Of a stretch of DNA of 64,000 nucleotides, positions 44,625 through 52,935 are shown piece by piece. The stretch is from Pseudomonas citronellolis. GTDB lineage: Bacteria; Pseudomonadota; Gammaproteobacteria; Pseudomonadales; Pseudomonadaceae. Made by a program: the position numbers and the translations under genes. The DNA lies in NCBI RefSeq assembly GCF_900112375.1, contig NZ_FOLS01000010.1, forward strand, positions 124,001 through 188,000, read 5' to 3'. The notes below the pieces were generated by a model. The model saw only the letters and a program-made list of their open reading frames with translations, did not search any database and was not told the DNA's origin. The number at the start of each line of letters is the position of its first letter. Within the stretch, counting starts at the first letter, position 1.

Positions 44625-44815
44625 CGAGGGAACTCTCAAATGGTTCATGGTCGTCCTGAGAACAGCTCAGGTCGCAACCGGACAAGGAAAAGGGAGAACA
44701 TGCTAGCATACGCACCCCACGCAGTTCGCCACCTGGCGCCGAGCTGCGGCACCGGCCGGTTCGGCCAGAGCTGTTCATTTTCTAGCCATTATCCCGGGAC
44801 TACAGGTTCAAGCAG

Positions 44816-46045
44816 ATGAGCAAGACTTCTCTCGACAAGAGCAAGATCAAATTCCTTCTCCTGGAAGGCGTGCACCAGAATGCCGTTGATACCCTCAAGG
44901 CCGCCGGCTACACCAACATCGAGTACCTCAAGACCGCGCTGTCCGGCGACGAGCTGAAGGAAAAGATCGCCGACGCCCACTTCATCGGCATTCGCTCCCG
45001 CACCCAGCTCACCGAGGAAGTCTTCGACTGCGCCAAGAAGCTGATCGCGGTGGGCTGCTTCTGCATCGGCACCAACCAGGTCAACCTGAACGCCGCCCGC
45101 GAACGCGGCATCGCGGTGTTCAACGCGCCCTACTCCAACACCCGCTCGGTCGCCGAACTGGTGCTGGCCGAAGCCATCCTGCTGCTGCGCGGCATCCCGG
45201 AGAAGAACGCCTCCTGCCACCGCGGCGGCTGGATCAAGTCGGCGGCCAACTCCTTCGAGATCCGCGGCAAGAAGCTGGGCATCGTCGGCTACGGCTCCAT
45301 CGGCACCCAGCTCTCGGTCCTGGCCGAAGCCCTGGGCATGCAGGTGTTCTTCTACGACGTGGTGACCAAGCTGCCGCTGGGCAACGCGCAGCAGATCGGC
45401 TCGCTGCACGAGCTGCTGGGCCTGTGCGACATCGTCTCGCTGCACGTGCCGGAACTGCCGTCCACCCAGTGGATGATCGGCGAGAAGGAAATCCGCGCCA
45501 TGAAGAAGGGCGGCATCCTGATCAACGCCGCGCGCGGCACCGTGGTCGAGCTGGACCACCTGGCCAACGCCATCAAGGACGAGCACCTGATCGGCGCCGC
45601 CATCGACGTGTTCCCGGTCGAGCCCAAGTCCAACGACGAAGAGTTCGAAAGCCCGCTGCGTGGCCTGGACCGCGTGATCCTGACCCCGCACATCGGCGGC
45701 TCCACCGCCGAGGCCCAGGCCAACATCGGCCTGGAAGTGGCCGAGAAGCTGGTCAAGTACAGCGACAACGGCACCTCGGTGTCCTCGGTCAACTTCCCCG
45801 AAGTCGCCCTGCCGTCGCACCCGGGCAAGCACCGCCTGCTGCACATCCACGCCAACATCCCGGGCGTGATGAGCGAAATCAACAAGGTGTTCGCCGACAA
45901 CGGCATCAACATCTCCGGCCAGTACCTGCAGACCAACGAGAAGGTCGGCTACGTGGTGATCGACGTCGACGCCGAGTACTCGGACCTGGCGCTGGAGAAG
46001 CTGCAGCACGTCAACGGCACCATCCGCAGCCGCGTCCTGTTCTAA
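44816..46045 (+). CDS. serA: D-3-phosphoglycerate dehydrogenase
   Basis: First step of serine synthesis, oxidising 3-phosphoglycerate to 3-phosphohydroxypyruvate. The 409-residue length matches the E. coli-type SerA with one C-terminal ACT domain (about 340-409, HRLLHIHANIPGVMSEINKVF), the serine feedback site. NAD-binding LGIVGYGSIGTQ (near 155), NAARG and the catalytic Arg/Glu/His residues in RGTVVEL and PHIGGSTAEAQ are present. Divergent from the D-2-hydroxyglutarate dehydrogenase gene and followed by a strong terminator. Confidence 0.96.
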   Translation: MSKTSLDKSKIKFLLLEGVHQNAVDTLKAAGYTNIEYLKTALSGDELKEKIADAHFIGIRSRTQLTEEVFDCAKKLIAVGCFCIGTNQVNLNAARERGIAVFNAPYSNTRSVAELVLAEAILLLRGIPEKNASCHRGGWIKSAANSFEIRGKKLGIVGYGSIGTQLSVLAEALGMQVFFYDVVTKLPLGNAQQIGSLHELLGLCDIVSLHVPELPSTQWMIGEKEIRAMKKGGILINAARGTVVELDHLANAIKDEHLIGAAIDVFPVEPKSNDEEFESPLRGLDRVILTPHIGGSTAEAQANIGLEVAEKLVKYSDNGTSVSSVNFPEVALPSHPGKHRLLHIHANIPGVMSEINKVFADNGINISGQYLQTNEKVGYVVIDVDAEYSDLALEKLQHVNGTIRSRVLF

Positions 46046-46062
46046 GGACCGCTCGACGGCAA

Positions 46063-46092
46063 GAAAAAAGGAGGCTTCGGCCTCCTTTTTTC
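46063..46092 (+). terminator. Intrinsic terminator of serA
   Basis: Stem GAAAAAAGGAGGC / GCCTCCTTTTTTC around a TTCG tetraloop, 17 bp after the stop. Confidence 0.93.
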
Positions 46093-46142
46093 GTTTCTGC
46101 GGCAGGAGCAATGGCCTTACAGGCTATGCCAAGGCGCTCTTC

Positions 46143-46176
46143 GTAGGATGGGTTGAGCTTGCGAAACCCATCCTAC
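46143..46176. repeat. Short inverted repeat GTAGGATGGGTT...AACCCATCCTAC
   Basis: A 34-bp relative of the element at 19022-19092, with the central part deleted. It lies in the serA / DUF4399 convergent gap together with a GGATAAATCCGCTCCTAC fragment near 46230. Confidence 0.75.
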
Positions 46177-46290
46177 GTGGTGCATTGCCGGACTCCGTCC
46201 GCGATAGGTTATCCGCTGCTCAAGAGCATCGCGGATAAATCCGCTCCTACGGACATATCAGCCCGATCTTGCCGGCCCTAGAGCCAACCA

Positions 46291-46728
46291 TCACTTCACG
46301 TTGACGGTGATCTGCTTCGATTCCACGTTCGGCTCGAAGGGCACGTGGTTCTTGTCGCCCAGCAGCAGTTGCAGGGTGTGCTTGCCCGGCGGCAGGGTGA
46401 TCTTGGTTTCCGTCTGGCCCTTGCCGAAGTGGCGGATGTTGTCGGTCATCGGCAGCGGCATGTCCATGGCCGGCTGCTCCTTGAGGTCCACCAGCAGGTG
46501 GTGGTGCCCGGTGCTCGGCGAGTCGACGCCGGCCGGGGCCACGCCCATGCCTTCCAGGCCGAACTTGACGGTGAAGGTCTGGCCGACGGTGGCGCCGTCC
46601 TTCGGTTCGATGAAATACACCTTGGCCCCCTCGGGCGCCGGGGTACGCGGCATGCCGGCCGCCAGCGCGGCGGTGGAGGCGGCGAGCAGCAGGCCGGCGA
46701 GGCCGAGGCAAGGCAACGTGAGCTTCAT
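46291..46728 (-). CDS. DUF4399 exported protein
   Basis: A 145-residue protein with signal peptide MKLTLPCLGLAGLLLAASTAALA and a DUF4399 domain: KVYFIEPKDGATVGQTFTVKFGLEGMGVAPAG, the His-rich TGHHHLLVDLKE, and LPPGKHTLQLLLGDKNHVPF. The HHH cluster and Ig-like strands suggest a small periplasmic metal- or ligand-binding module; no function is established. The ATG at 46728 has AAGGAGAAC upstream. PA0315-like by position. Confidence 0.85.
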   Translation of the reverse strand: MKLTLPCLGLAGLLLAASTAALAAGMPRTPAPEGAKVYFIEPKDGATVGQTFTVKFGLEGMGVAPAGVDSPSTGHHHLLVDLKEQPAMDMPLPMTDNIRHFGKGQTETKITLPPGKHTLQLLLGDKNHVPFEPNVESKQITVNVK

Positions 46729-46889
46729 GGAGTTCTCCTTATGAGCGGGATGGGGAGGCCCGGCACGCTGCAGCGAACCTCCGGCGGGACTCTTCAGCAT
46801 AGGTCGCCACGCCGACGGCTCAAGGGAAAGAGTGCTACAAGGGCTGTCGGAAGGCTCTACGCCGAGCCTCGCAGGCTATCACAACGAAC

Positions 46890-47384
46890 TCAGCCGCCGG
46901 CTTCCAGGCCGGCCAGGCAGACCGCCGCGGCGTCCAGCTCCTCCTCGCTGAACACCAGCACGCCCATGCGCTTGAGCGCCGCCGCGGTGACGCCCTCGCC
47001 GGGCACCCGCAGGCCGGAGAAGCTGCCGTCGTAGTTCTCGCGGTTGCCGCAGGAGGGACTGCGCGCCTTGAGGATGGCCAGGCGGATGCCGTGGCGGTCG
47101 ACCAGCGCCATGGCCTGTTCGGCGCCGCGGACGAAGGCGCGGGTGACGTCCGCGCCGTCCACCGTCACCACCGGCGCCTGGCCTTCCAGCACCAGGGCGC
47201 CGCGGCCGCCGGGAATCTCCGCCGGCGCGCGCGGCGTGGGCAGGCCGCCGGCCACTTCCGGGCACAGCGCGACCACCCGGCCCTGGGCCTGCCAGCGTTC
47301 CAGCAGGTCGAAGGGGCCGTGGCTGCCACCGTCGTAGCGCACCCGGTGGCCCAGCAGGCAGCGGCTGACGAGAATCTTCTGCAT
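46890..47384 (-). CDS. DUF523 family protein
   Basis: A 164-residue cytosolic protein with the DUF523 pattern of conserved cysteines: MQKILVSRCLLGHRVRYDGG, VVALCPEVAGGLPTPR, and LKARSPSCGNRENYDGSF. The cysteines could bind metal or an iron-sulfur cluster; in some clostridia related YbbK-like proteins accompany tRNA thiolation, but here the role is unknown. The start at 47384 is set by the conserved KILVSxCLLG opening; an upstream in-frame ATG (47429) is non-conserved. Confidence 0.87.
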   Translation of the reverse strand: MQKILVSRCLLGHRVRYDGGSHGPFDLLERWQAQGRVVALCPEVAGGLPTPRAPAEIPGGRGALVLEGQAPVVTVDGADVTRAFVRGAEQAMALVDRHGIRLAILKARSPSCGNRENYDGSFSGLRVPGEGVTAAALKRMGVLVFSEEELDAAAVCLAGLEAGG

Positions 47385-47576
47385 GGGCGAAACACTCCCT
47401 TTTCGATCGCAACAGACTAGCCCGCGCATCGGACCCGGTCACCTGGCAACCGATGGCGGCCACCCTCCGATGGTCGGGCCCATCCTTCGGCTGGAACTGC
47501 CGCGCCAGCATGGCGGGCCTGGCGCATCGCGCGCAGACTGCCTCGCCATATCGCCCACCGCGAGGGAACCGCCACC

Positions 47577-48131
47577 ATGCTCAAGCCTCTCAGCCTGCCG
47601 CACCTGATCGGCGGCCTGCTGCTGTGCGCCGCCGGCGCCAGCCAGGCCGCGCTCGAACCGCTGGACAACGAAAACCTCGGCCGCATCACTGGCCAGGAGG
47701 GCCTGAGCATCCGCGCCGACGTCATGGCCAGCATCGGCAAGGCCGCCTGGGTCGACGACGGCGGCAGCGTCTCGCTGCGCAACCTGAAGATCGACAACGG
47801 CTGCACCAGCGCCGCGGTCTGCCCGGATGGCCGTGGCGGCGCGCTGCCCCTGGGCGCGGCGCAGCTGGGCCTGAGCCTGCCGATCTTCGGCGTCGAGCTG
47901 CCGACCCTGCAGGTCGACGTGGTCCAGGGCAGCACCGGCCAGCAGCAGTTGGCACTGACCCTGCCGGACCTGACCACCATCAACAAGCAGCTCAATGACG
48001 GCGGCCTGCCGGCGCAGACCATCCGCGTGCGCGTGGCCGGCGACCTCTACGTCGGTGAAAGCCGCCTGGGCAGCCTGGAGGTGCGCGACATCCAGGACAT
48101 CAGCGGCACCATCCGCGTCTGGGGCCACTGA
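47577..48131 (+). CDS. Small exported protein with ITGQEGL motif (DUF6160-like)
   Basis: A 184-residue protein with signal peptide MLKPLSLPHLIGGLLLCAAGASQA, then LEPLDNENLGRITGQEGLSIRADVMASIG. The L-x-x-I/V-TGQ-x-G motif right after the signal is seen in a group of Pseudomonas/Acinetobacter exported proteins often annotated DUF6160 or FilA-like; the rest is beta-rich with one Cys pair (GCTSAAVC). Function unknown. The stop is 3 bp from the end of the converging 2OG-oxygenase gene. Confidence 0.7.
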   Translation: MLKPLSLPHLIGGLLLCAAGASQAALEPLDNENLGRITGQEGLSIRADVMASIGKAAWVDDGGSVSLRNLKIDNGCTSAAVCPDGRGGALPLGAAQLGLSLPIFGVELPTLQVDVVQGSTGQQQLALTLPDLTTINKQLNDGGLPAQTIRVRVAGDLYVGESRLGSLEVRDIQDISGTIRVWGH

Positions 48132-48134
48132 GCC

Positions 48135-48758
48135 CTAGAGCGGGGCGTCGCCGCGGCGGCGGAACCAGCCGGTCAGCGACAGGCGTTCGCGGTGGGCCGG
48201 CAGCACCTCGTGGGGAAACTCGCCGGAAAGGAACAGCACCAGGCCGCCCCCCAGCGGCGGCACATCGTCGTGGCTGCCGTCGGCGAAATACAAGCGCAGT
48301 TCGCCGGCGTGCTCGGGTAGCCAATCGTCGTTGAGGTAGAGCACCGCCGACACGCAGCGCCGGTCATCGTCGCGGAAGCGGTCCAGGTGTTTCTGGTAGA
48401 AGGCGCCCGGCGGGTACAGGGCGAAGTGGCACTCGAAATCTTCCAGGCCCAGGAACAGCGCGCGGTTGAGCGCCACGCGCAGTTCATCCATCAGCTCCAG
48501 GTAGCGGTCGCAGGCCTCGGCCTGCCCCGGCTCCAGCCACTGGATGCGGTCGCCGCGGATGCCCTCGCGCACCGCCTGGCCGGCGCCGCGCCCCACCGAG
48601 GCCGAGGCCAGCTCGCCGGCGGCGGCGCGGTTGCGGCACTCCGCGGCCAGGGCGGCGATCAGGTCCGCGGGCAGGAAGTCGCGTTGCAGCGACCAGCCGC
48701 GTTCGGCCAGGTCGTCGACGGCGTTTTGCAGGGGGGAGGAATCGGCGTGCGGGTTCAT
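48135..48758 (-). CDS. 2-oxoglutarate/Fe(II) oxygenase, prolyl-4-hydroxylase-like
   Basis: A 207-residue dioxygenase with the iron triad H-x-D...H in FYQKHLDRF and EFPHEVLP, and the 2-oxoglutarate-binding Arg in RERLSLTGWFRRR. The fold resembles PHD/P4H enzymes. A related Pseudomonas enzyme (PPHD) has been reported to hydroxylate a proline of EF-Tu; this could be the same protein but I cannot confirm orthology by eye. The start ATG at 48758 lacks a clear ribosome site. Confidence 0.83.
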   Translation of the reverse strand: MNPHADSSPLQNAVDDLAERGWSLQRDFLPADLIAALAAECRNRAAAGELASASVGRGAGQAVREGIRGDRIQWLEPGQAEACDRYLELMDELRVALNRALFLGLEDFECHFALYPPGAFYQKHLDRFRDDDRRCVSAVLYLNDDWLPEHAGELRLYFADGSHDDVPPLGGGLVLFLSGEFPHEVLPAHRERLSLTGWFRRRGDAPL

Positions 48759-48856
48759 GCGCTATTGTAACGCCGGCGACAAGCGCCTCGACAAGCGGGG
48801 CCGGGCTTGCCGACAATAGCCGCGGCGGATGGCCACTGCCGCCAGGAGGACCCGAT

Positions 48857-49588
48857 TTGCGTGCACTGCTTGCCCTTGCCCTGCTGATGCTGGGCCTACC
48901 CGTACTGGCCGACGATTATCAGCGCCTCTACCAGGCCGCCGGCTGGCCGGAACAACGCGCGCACTTCAACGATGCCCTGCACGCCGCGCAGAAGCGCTAC
49001 CAGGCCAACCTGCCGCCGGCGCTGTACCAGGCCCTGGTGAACAACAGCGACCAGCGCTTCGCCCCGGCGCAGATCGACGCCCGGGCGCTGGCCGGCCTGC
49101 GCCGGAACCTGGCGGACAGCGGCCCGGCACTGGCCTTCTTCGAATCGCCCCTGGGGCGCAAGATCGCCGCCGCGGAAACCCTCGCCACCCGCAGCGATCA
49201 GCTCGCCCAGTACGCCAACGGCCTGCCGCGCCAGCAGGCCACGCCGCAGCGCCAGCAGCTCGCCCAGCGCCTGAGCCGGGCCCTGCCGGCCAGCGAGGCG
49301 GGCGCCGAGGTCAGCATGGCGCTGGCCAGCGTGGCCGCCGACAGCCTCAGCCAGATGCTCCCCGGCCTGCTCGGCCAGGGCCAGGGGCTGCTCGAAGGGC
49401 AGCGGCAGAACGTCGTGCAGCAGATCGGCGCCGACCTCGACAACACTCTGCTGTACGTCTACCGCGGGCTCTCCGACGCCGAGCTGCAGCAGTTCGCCGA
49501 CTTCGCCGAGTCGCCCGCCGGCCAGGCCTACTACCAGGCGGCCCTGGCCGCGGTGAAGGCCGGGCTGGCCTCCGCCCCCTCGAACTAG
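48857..49588 (+). CDS. DUF2059 exported protein
   Basis: A 243-residue secreted or periplasmic protein: signal peptide (LRALLALALLMLGLPVLADD) and a helical body ending in the DUF2059 signature LQQFADFAESPAGQAYYQ. The start is a TTG at 48857, chosen because AGGAGG lies 7 nt upstream and it gives a complete signal sequence; no ATG fits. Function unknown. Its stop overlaps the stop of the converging hydrolase gene by 4 bp. Confidence 0.8.
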   Translation: MRALLALALLMLGLPVLADDYQRLYQAAGWPEQRAHFNDALHAAQKRYQANLPPALYQALVNNSDQRFAPAQIDARALAGLRRNLADSGPALAFFESPLGRKIAAAETLATRSDQLAQYANGLPRQQATPQRQQLAQRLSRALPASEAGAEVSMALASVAADSLSQMLPGLLGQGQGLLEGQRQNVVQQIGADLDNTLLYVYRGLSDAELQQFADFAESPAGQAYYQAALAAVKAGLASAPSN

Positions 49589-50523
49589 CTCAGGCGCTCG
49601 CCGAGGAAGTCGAAGTAGCGCCGGCGCAGCGCCTCGCTCTCGTTGGCCAGGTGGTGCCGCGCGCCGGTGAGCAGCAGGCACTCGATGCGCTCGAACTTCT
49701 CCTCCAGCACCCTCAGGTTGTAGCGCCAGTCCACCGTCTCGTCGGCGTCGCCCTGCACCACCAGCAGGTTGCGCGCGCTGGGCGGCGCGCCCTCGATGTG
49801 CGGAATCCAGCGCGCCAGCGCGCCCACCCAGGCGGTGGGCAGGATGCGCGGCTGCAGCGGGTCGCGATCGCGGAGGAAGGCGAGGAAGCCGGCGTCGTTG
49901 GAGTTGTCGGTGAACTTGCGCGGAATGGAGTCGACGAAGGGCCGCAGCAGCTGGTAGCTGAGCTTCGACCAACCCCAGGCGCGCGGCCGCACCAGCGGCG
50001 CCAGCAGCAGGGTGTGGCCCAGCTCCGGGCGCGGCGCGCCGGTGAGCAGGTAGTCCAGCAGGATGGCACCGCCGGTGCTCTGCCCGAAAAGGTGCCAGGG
50101 CTGCGGCAGGTCCAGCTGCGCCGCCGCGTCCAGCAGGCCGGCAAGCACCGCCTGGTACTCGGCGAAGTCGTTGATGCTGGCCGCCGCGCCGTTGGACAGG
50201 CCGTGGCCCGGCAGGTCGCAGGCGATCACCGCCAGGCCCAGGTCCAGTGCCCAGTCGATGACGTGGCCATAGAGCCCCATGTGGTCGTAGTAGCCGTGCA
50301 GCAGCAGCAGGCTGCCGCGGGCCAGGGGCGGGCGCCACAGCTGCGCGGCGATGCGGTAGCCGGCGCACTCGAAGTAGCCCAGGCGGCTTTCCAGGCCCGG
50401 GTAGCGGGCCGCCAGGTCGAGCCCGTAGAAGGACTGGTAGGCGAGGACCTGGGCGTCGCGTTCGGCTGCGGTCAGGGGTCGCAGGCGCTGGCGCAGCAGA
50501 TCGGGCTGGAAGGCTTCTGGCAT
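49585..50523 (-). CDS. Alpha/beta hydrolase (lysophospholipase/monoacylglycerol lipase-like)
   Basis: A 312-residue serine hydrolase. Seen: oxyanion region LLLHGYYDHMGLY (HG), CDLPGHGLSNG, nucleophile elbow FGQSTGG, acid in VVQGDADETVDW and His in TGARHHLANES. The Hydrolase_4 pattern suggests a lipid ester substrate. No signal peptide, so it is probably cytosolic. The start at 50523 (MPEAFQPDLL) is preferred over an in-frame ATG at 50607, which would overlap the divergent gene's promoter and adds an Arg-rich tail. PA0308-like by position. Confidence 0.86.
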   Translation of the reverse strand: MPEAFQPDLLRQRLRPLTAAERDAQVLAYQSFYGLDLAARYPGLESRLGYFECAGYRIAAQLWRPPLARGSLLLLHGYYDHMGLYGHVIDWALDLGLAVIACDLPGHGLSNGAAASINDFAEYQAVLAGLLDAAAQLDLPQPWHLFGQSTGGAILLDYLLTGAPRPELGHTLLLAPLVRPRAWGWSKLSYQLLRPFVDSIPRKFTDNSNDAGFLAFLRDRDPLQPRILPTAWVGALARWIPHIEGAPPSARNLLVVQGDADETVDWRYNLRVLEEKFERIECLLLTGARHHLANESEALRRRYFDFLGERLS

Positions 50524-50636
50524 CGGGGTTTTCCGCGGTTTCCGGTGACGCTGGGACGAGCGCCCGGCGGCATCCGGGCGGTTCTGCCACAAGCGACGGC
50601 ATGGCACTCTTGAGGGCTATCTTACCGGGATTCGCC

Positions 50637-51242
50637 ATGCCTGCCCGCCGCACGCTCATCCTCGCCTGCCTCGCCGCGCTGCTCGCCGCCATGCTGCTGG
50701 GCGCCTACCAATGGTTCCAGCAGCGCTACATCCGCCCCTTCGACGCGCAGCCGACGCTGTTCAGCGGCGCCGGCCTGCAGCTGCCGGCCGAACTGGCCGG
50801 CCCCGGCGCCATCCGCCTGGTGCATTTCTGGGACCCGGCCTGCCCGTGCAACGTCGGCAACCAGCAGCACCTCGCCGAGTTGCTGGCGCGCTTCGCCCCG
50901 CTTGGCGTGCAGTTCTTCGCCGTGCAGAAGCCCGGCAGCCACGGCCAGTTGCCCGCCACCCTGCAGGCCCTGCGGCCATTGGCCACGCCGCCTGGCGCCG
51001 AGGCGCTGCCGGCGAGCCCGGCGGTGGCCATCTGGGACCGCCAGGGCCGCCTGGCCTATTTCGGCCCCTACAGCGAGGGCGCGGTGTGCAGCTCGGCCAA
51101 CAGCTTCATCGAACCGGTGCTGCAGGCGCTGATCGACGGCCGCCCGGTGCAGTCCACCCAGAGCCTCGCCCAAGGCTGCTATTGCCCCTGGCGGGCGGAC
51201 AGCCGGGCGCCAGCATCTACACTAGCCGGAGCCGGCCCATGA
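50637..51242 (+). CDS. Membrane-anchored thioredoxin-like protein (DUF6436-like)
   Basis: A 201-residue protein with an N-terminal membrane anchor (LILACLAALLAAMLLGAYQWF) and a thioredoxin-like domain in which IRLVHFWDPACPCNVGNQQHL carries C-x-C instead of the usual C-x-x-C. VAIWDRQGRLAYFGPYS is the typical beta strand plus cis-Pro region analogue, and a further Cys cluster occurs near the end (CYCPW). Probably faces the periplasm. Redox activity is plausible but unproven. Starts at 50637 (MPARRT); an upstream in-frame ATG at 50601 is less likely. Confidence 0.77.
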   Translation: MPARRTLILACLAALLAAMLLGAYQWFQQRYIRPFDAQPTLFSGAGLQLPAELAGPGAIRLVHFWDPACPCNVGNQQHLAELLARFAPLGVQFFAVQKPGSHGQLPATLQALRPLATPPGAEALPASPAVAIWDRQGRLAYFGPYSEGAVCSSANSFIEPVLQALIDGRPVQSTQSLAQGCYCPWRADSRAPASTLAGAGP

Positions 51243-51273
51243 AGGGCCGGCGCGCGACTACAAGGAGCCTCCC

Positions 51274-51777
51274 ATGCCGCTACGCCCCACCCTCGCCCTG
51301 TGCGCCCTGCTCAGCCTGCCGCTGCTGGCCAGCGCCGACGACCAGGCGCCCAGCCCCGACCAGGTGATGTCCGAGCACAAGGCGGAGATCGACAACCGCC
51401 TGGCCGACATCGACTACAAGCGCAAACGCATCGTCGAAGCCAACATGAACCTCACCGGCAAGGAAGGCGAGGCATTCTGGCCGATCTACAACACCTACCG
51501 CAGCGAGGCCGAGAAGCTGAGCAAGCAGCACCTGGCGCTGATCCTCGACTACGCCAAGTCCTACAACACCGGCAAGGTCTCCGACAAAGACGCCAGCGCC
51601 CTGCTCAAGCGCGCCGAGAAGCTCCAGCAGCTGCGCCTGGACCTGCGCAACCGTTACATCGCGCGCATGGCCAAGGCCGTCTCGCCGACCCGCGCCATGC
51701 GCTTCCTGCAGATCGAGACGCAGCTCGACGCCATGGCCCTGCTGGACATGGCCAGCGAGATCCCGCTGGCCGAATGA
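51274..51777 (+). CDS. Small exported coiled-coil protein of unknown function
   Basis: A 167-residue protein with signal peptide MPLRPTLALCALLSLPLLASA and an all-helical, charged body (residues 30-165) rich in heptad-like patterns (MSEHKAEIDNRLADIDYKRKRIVEANMNL; LLKRAEKLQQLRLDLRNRYIARM). It resembles small periplasmic stress proteins of the Spy/CpxP style in length and helicity, but lacks an LTxxQ motif, so I do not assign it. GGAG precedes the ATG, 31 bp after the previous stop, so co-transcription with the thioredoxin-like gene is likely. Confidence 0.75.
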   Translation: MPLRPTLALCALLSLPLLASADDQAPSPDQVMSEHKAEIDNRLADIDYKRKRIVEANMNLTGKEGEAFWPIYNTYRSEAEKLSKQHLALILDYAKSYNTGKVSDKDASALLKRAEKLQQLRLDLRNRYIARMAKAVSPTRAMRFLQIETQLDAMALLDMASEIPLAE

Positions 51778-51794
51778 GCCCGGCGCGGGACGCC

Positions 51795-52829
51795 TCAGTG
51801 CGCCTGCGCCATCTCCTGCAAACGCCGCCGGTACACCTCCGGCGGCACCCCGAACCAGCGCCGGAAGGCGCGATAGAACGGCGACAGCTCGGCGAAACCG
51901 CAGGTTCGCGCCACTTCGCGGATGGCCACGCCTTCGGCCAGCAGCTCGGTGGCGCGCTGGCGGCGCACTTCCTCGTGCAGTTCGCGAAAGCCGCTGCCCT
52001 GCCCGGCCAGGCTGCGCTGCAAGGCGCTGGCCGGCAGGCCCAGCAGCTCGGCGCAGGCCTGCAGGGTGCAGGGTTCGCGGCCCAGGCGGTGGGCCAGCAG
52101 GTAGCGCAGGCGGTTGAGCAGGTCGTTCTCCTGCAGGCGCTGCAGTTCTTCCTCCGCATAGCGGGTGAGCACGCCGTGCAAGGCGGCGTTGGCCGTGCGC
52201 GACGGTCGCCGCAGCAGGGTGCGCGGGAACAGCAGGGCATCGTGTGCGCAGGCGAACCGCGGCGTCAGCCCGAACAGCCGGCGGTGCTCGGCCAGGCGCC
52301 GTGGCGCGGCATGGCGGAACTCGATGGCGGAACAGGCGAACTCGTCGTCGCTGACCGCTTTCAGCAGCTTGATGAACAGCAGCAGCAGACACTCCATCTG
52401 CTGGCGCAGCGGCGGGCAGTCGCGGTAGTGGATGTCGAGGACCAGCCGCGCCTGCTCGCCCTCCTCGCGCAACTGCGCGGCCAGGCCGCCGGAGAGGATG
52501 TGCTGGAAGCGCAGGAAGCTGTGCAGCGCCTGCTCCAGGTCGCGGCTGGCCAGCAGCAGATAGCCGACCACATCGAGCAGGCGCGGCTTCATCGCCTCGG
52601 CCAGGTGCAGGCCGATGTCCACGTCACCGCTCAGCTCCGGCAGCGCCGCCCAGAACAGCGGCACCTCGTCGTGCAGCAGGCGGCCGTCGGCGCTCACCGG
52701 CGCCAGGCGCACGCGCCGCAGCGCCTGGCGGTAGATGCGCGCCGGCTCCAACCCCAGGTTGGTAAGCGCCTCGTAGAGCAGGCGGCGCAGGGTGGCCGAA
52801 TGGGTGAGTGGCGCGCTGGAGAGGGACAT
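51795..52829 (-). CDS. AraC-family regulator divergent from hacB
   Basis: A 344-residue regulator of the same two-domain architecture as the one at 32344: N-terminal ligand-like domain (LRRLLYEALTNLGLEPARIY; RLLDVVGYLLLASRDLEQAL) and C-terminal AraC HTH with CTLQACAELLGLPASALQRSL and AIREVARTCGFAELSPFYRAFRRWFGVPP. The start at 52829 has AAAGGAGG upstream; in-frame upstream starts are poor. Divergent from the acylase gene with a 9-bp inverted repeat between them, so it probably controls itself and hacB. PA0306-like. Confidence 0.88.
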   Translation of the reverse strand: MSLSSAPLTHSATLRRLLYEALTNLGLEPARIYRQALRRVRLAPVSADGRLLHDEVPLFWAALPELSGDVDIGLHLAEAMKPRLLDVVGYLLLASRDLEQALHSFLRFQHILSGGLAAQLREEGEQARLVLDIHYRDCPPLRQQMECLLLLFIKLLKAVSDDEFACSAIEFRHAAPRRLAEHRRLFGLTPRFACAHDALLFPRTLLRRPSRTANAALHGVLTRYAEEELQRLQENDLLNRLRYLLAHRLGREPCTLQACAELLGLPASALQRSLAGQGSGFRELHEEVRRQRATELLAEGVAIREVARTCGFAELSPFYRAFRRWFGVPPEVYRRRLQEMAQAH

Positions 52830-52840
52830 GTGGCCTCCTT

Positions 52841-52877
52841 TTGACCAAAGACTTTCAGCTTGCGCGCGTTTGGTCAA
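52841..52877. promoter_or_regulatory. Inverted repeat TTGACCAAA...TTTGGTCAA between AraC gene and hacB
   Basis: Perfect 9-bp arms at 52841-52849 and 52869-52877, 19 nt apart, with a flanking CTTTCA / TGAAAG pair (52852-52857 and 52878-52883). Lies 11 bp upstream of the AraC gene start and 58 bp before hacB. Candidate operator for the AraC-family product. Confidence 0.5.
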
Positions 52878-52935
52878 TGAAAGCGCCCGGCGCGAATGCG
52901 CAGAATCCGCCCAGAACAACAAGGAGAGCCGCTAC

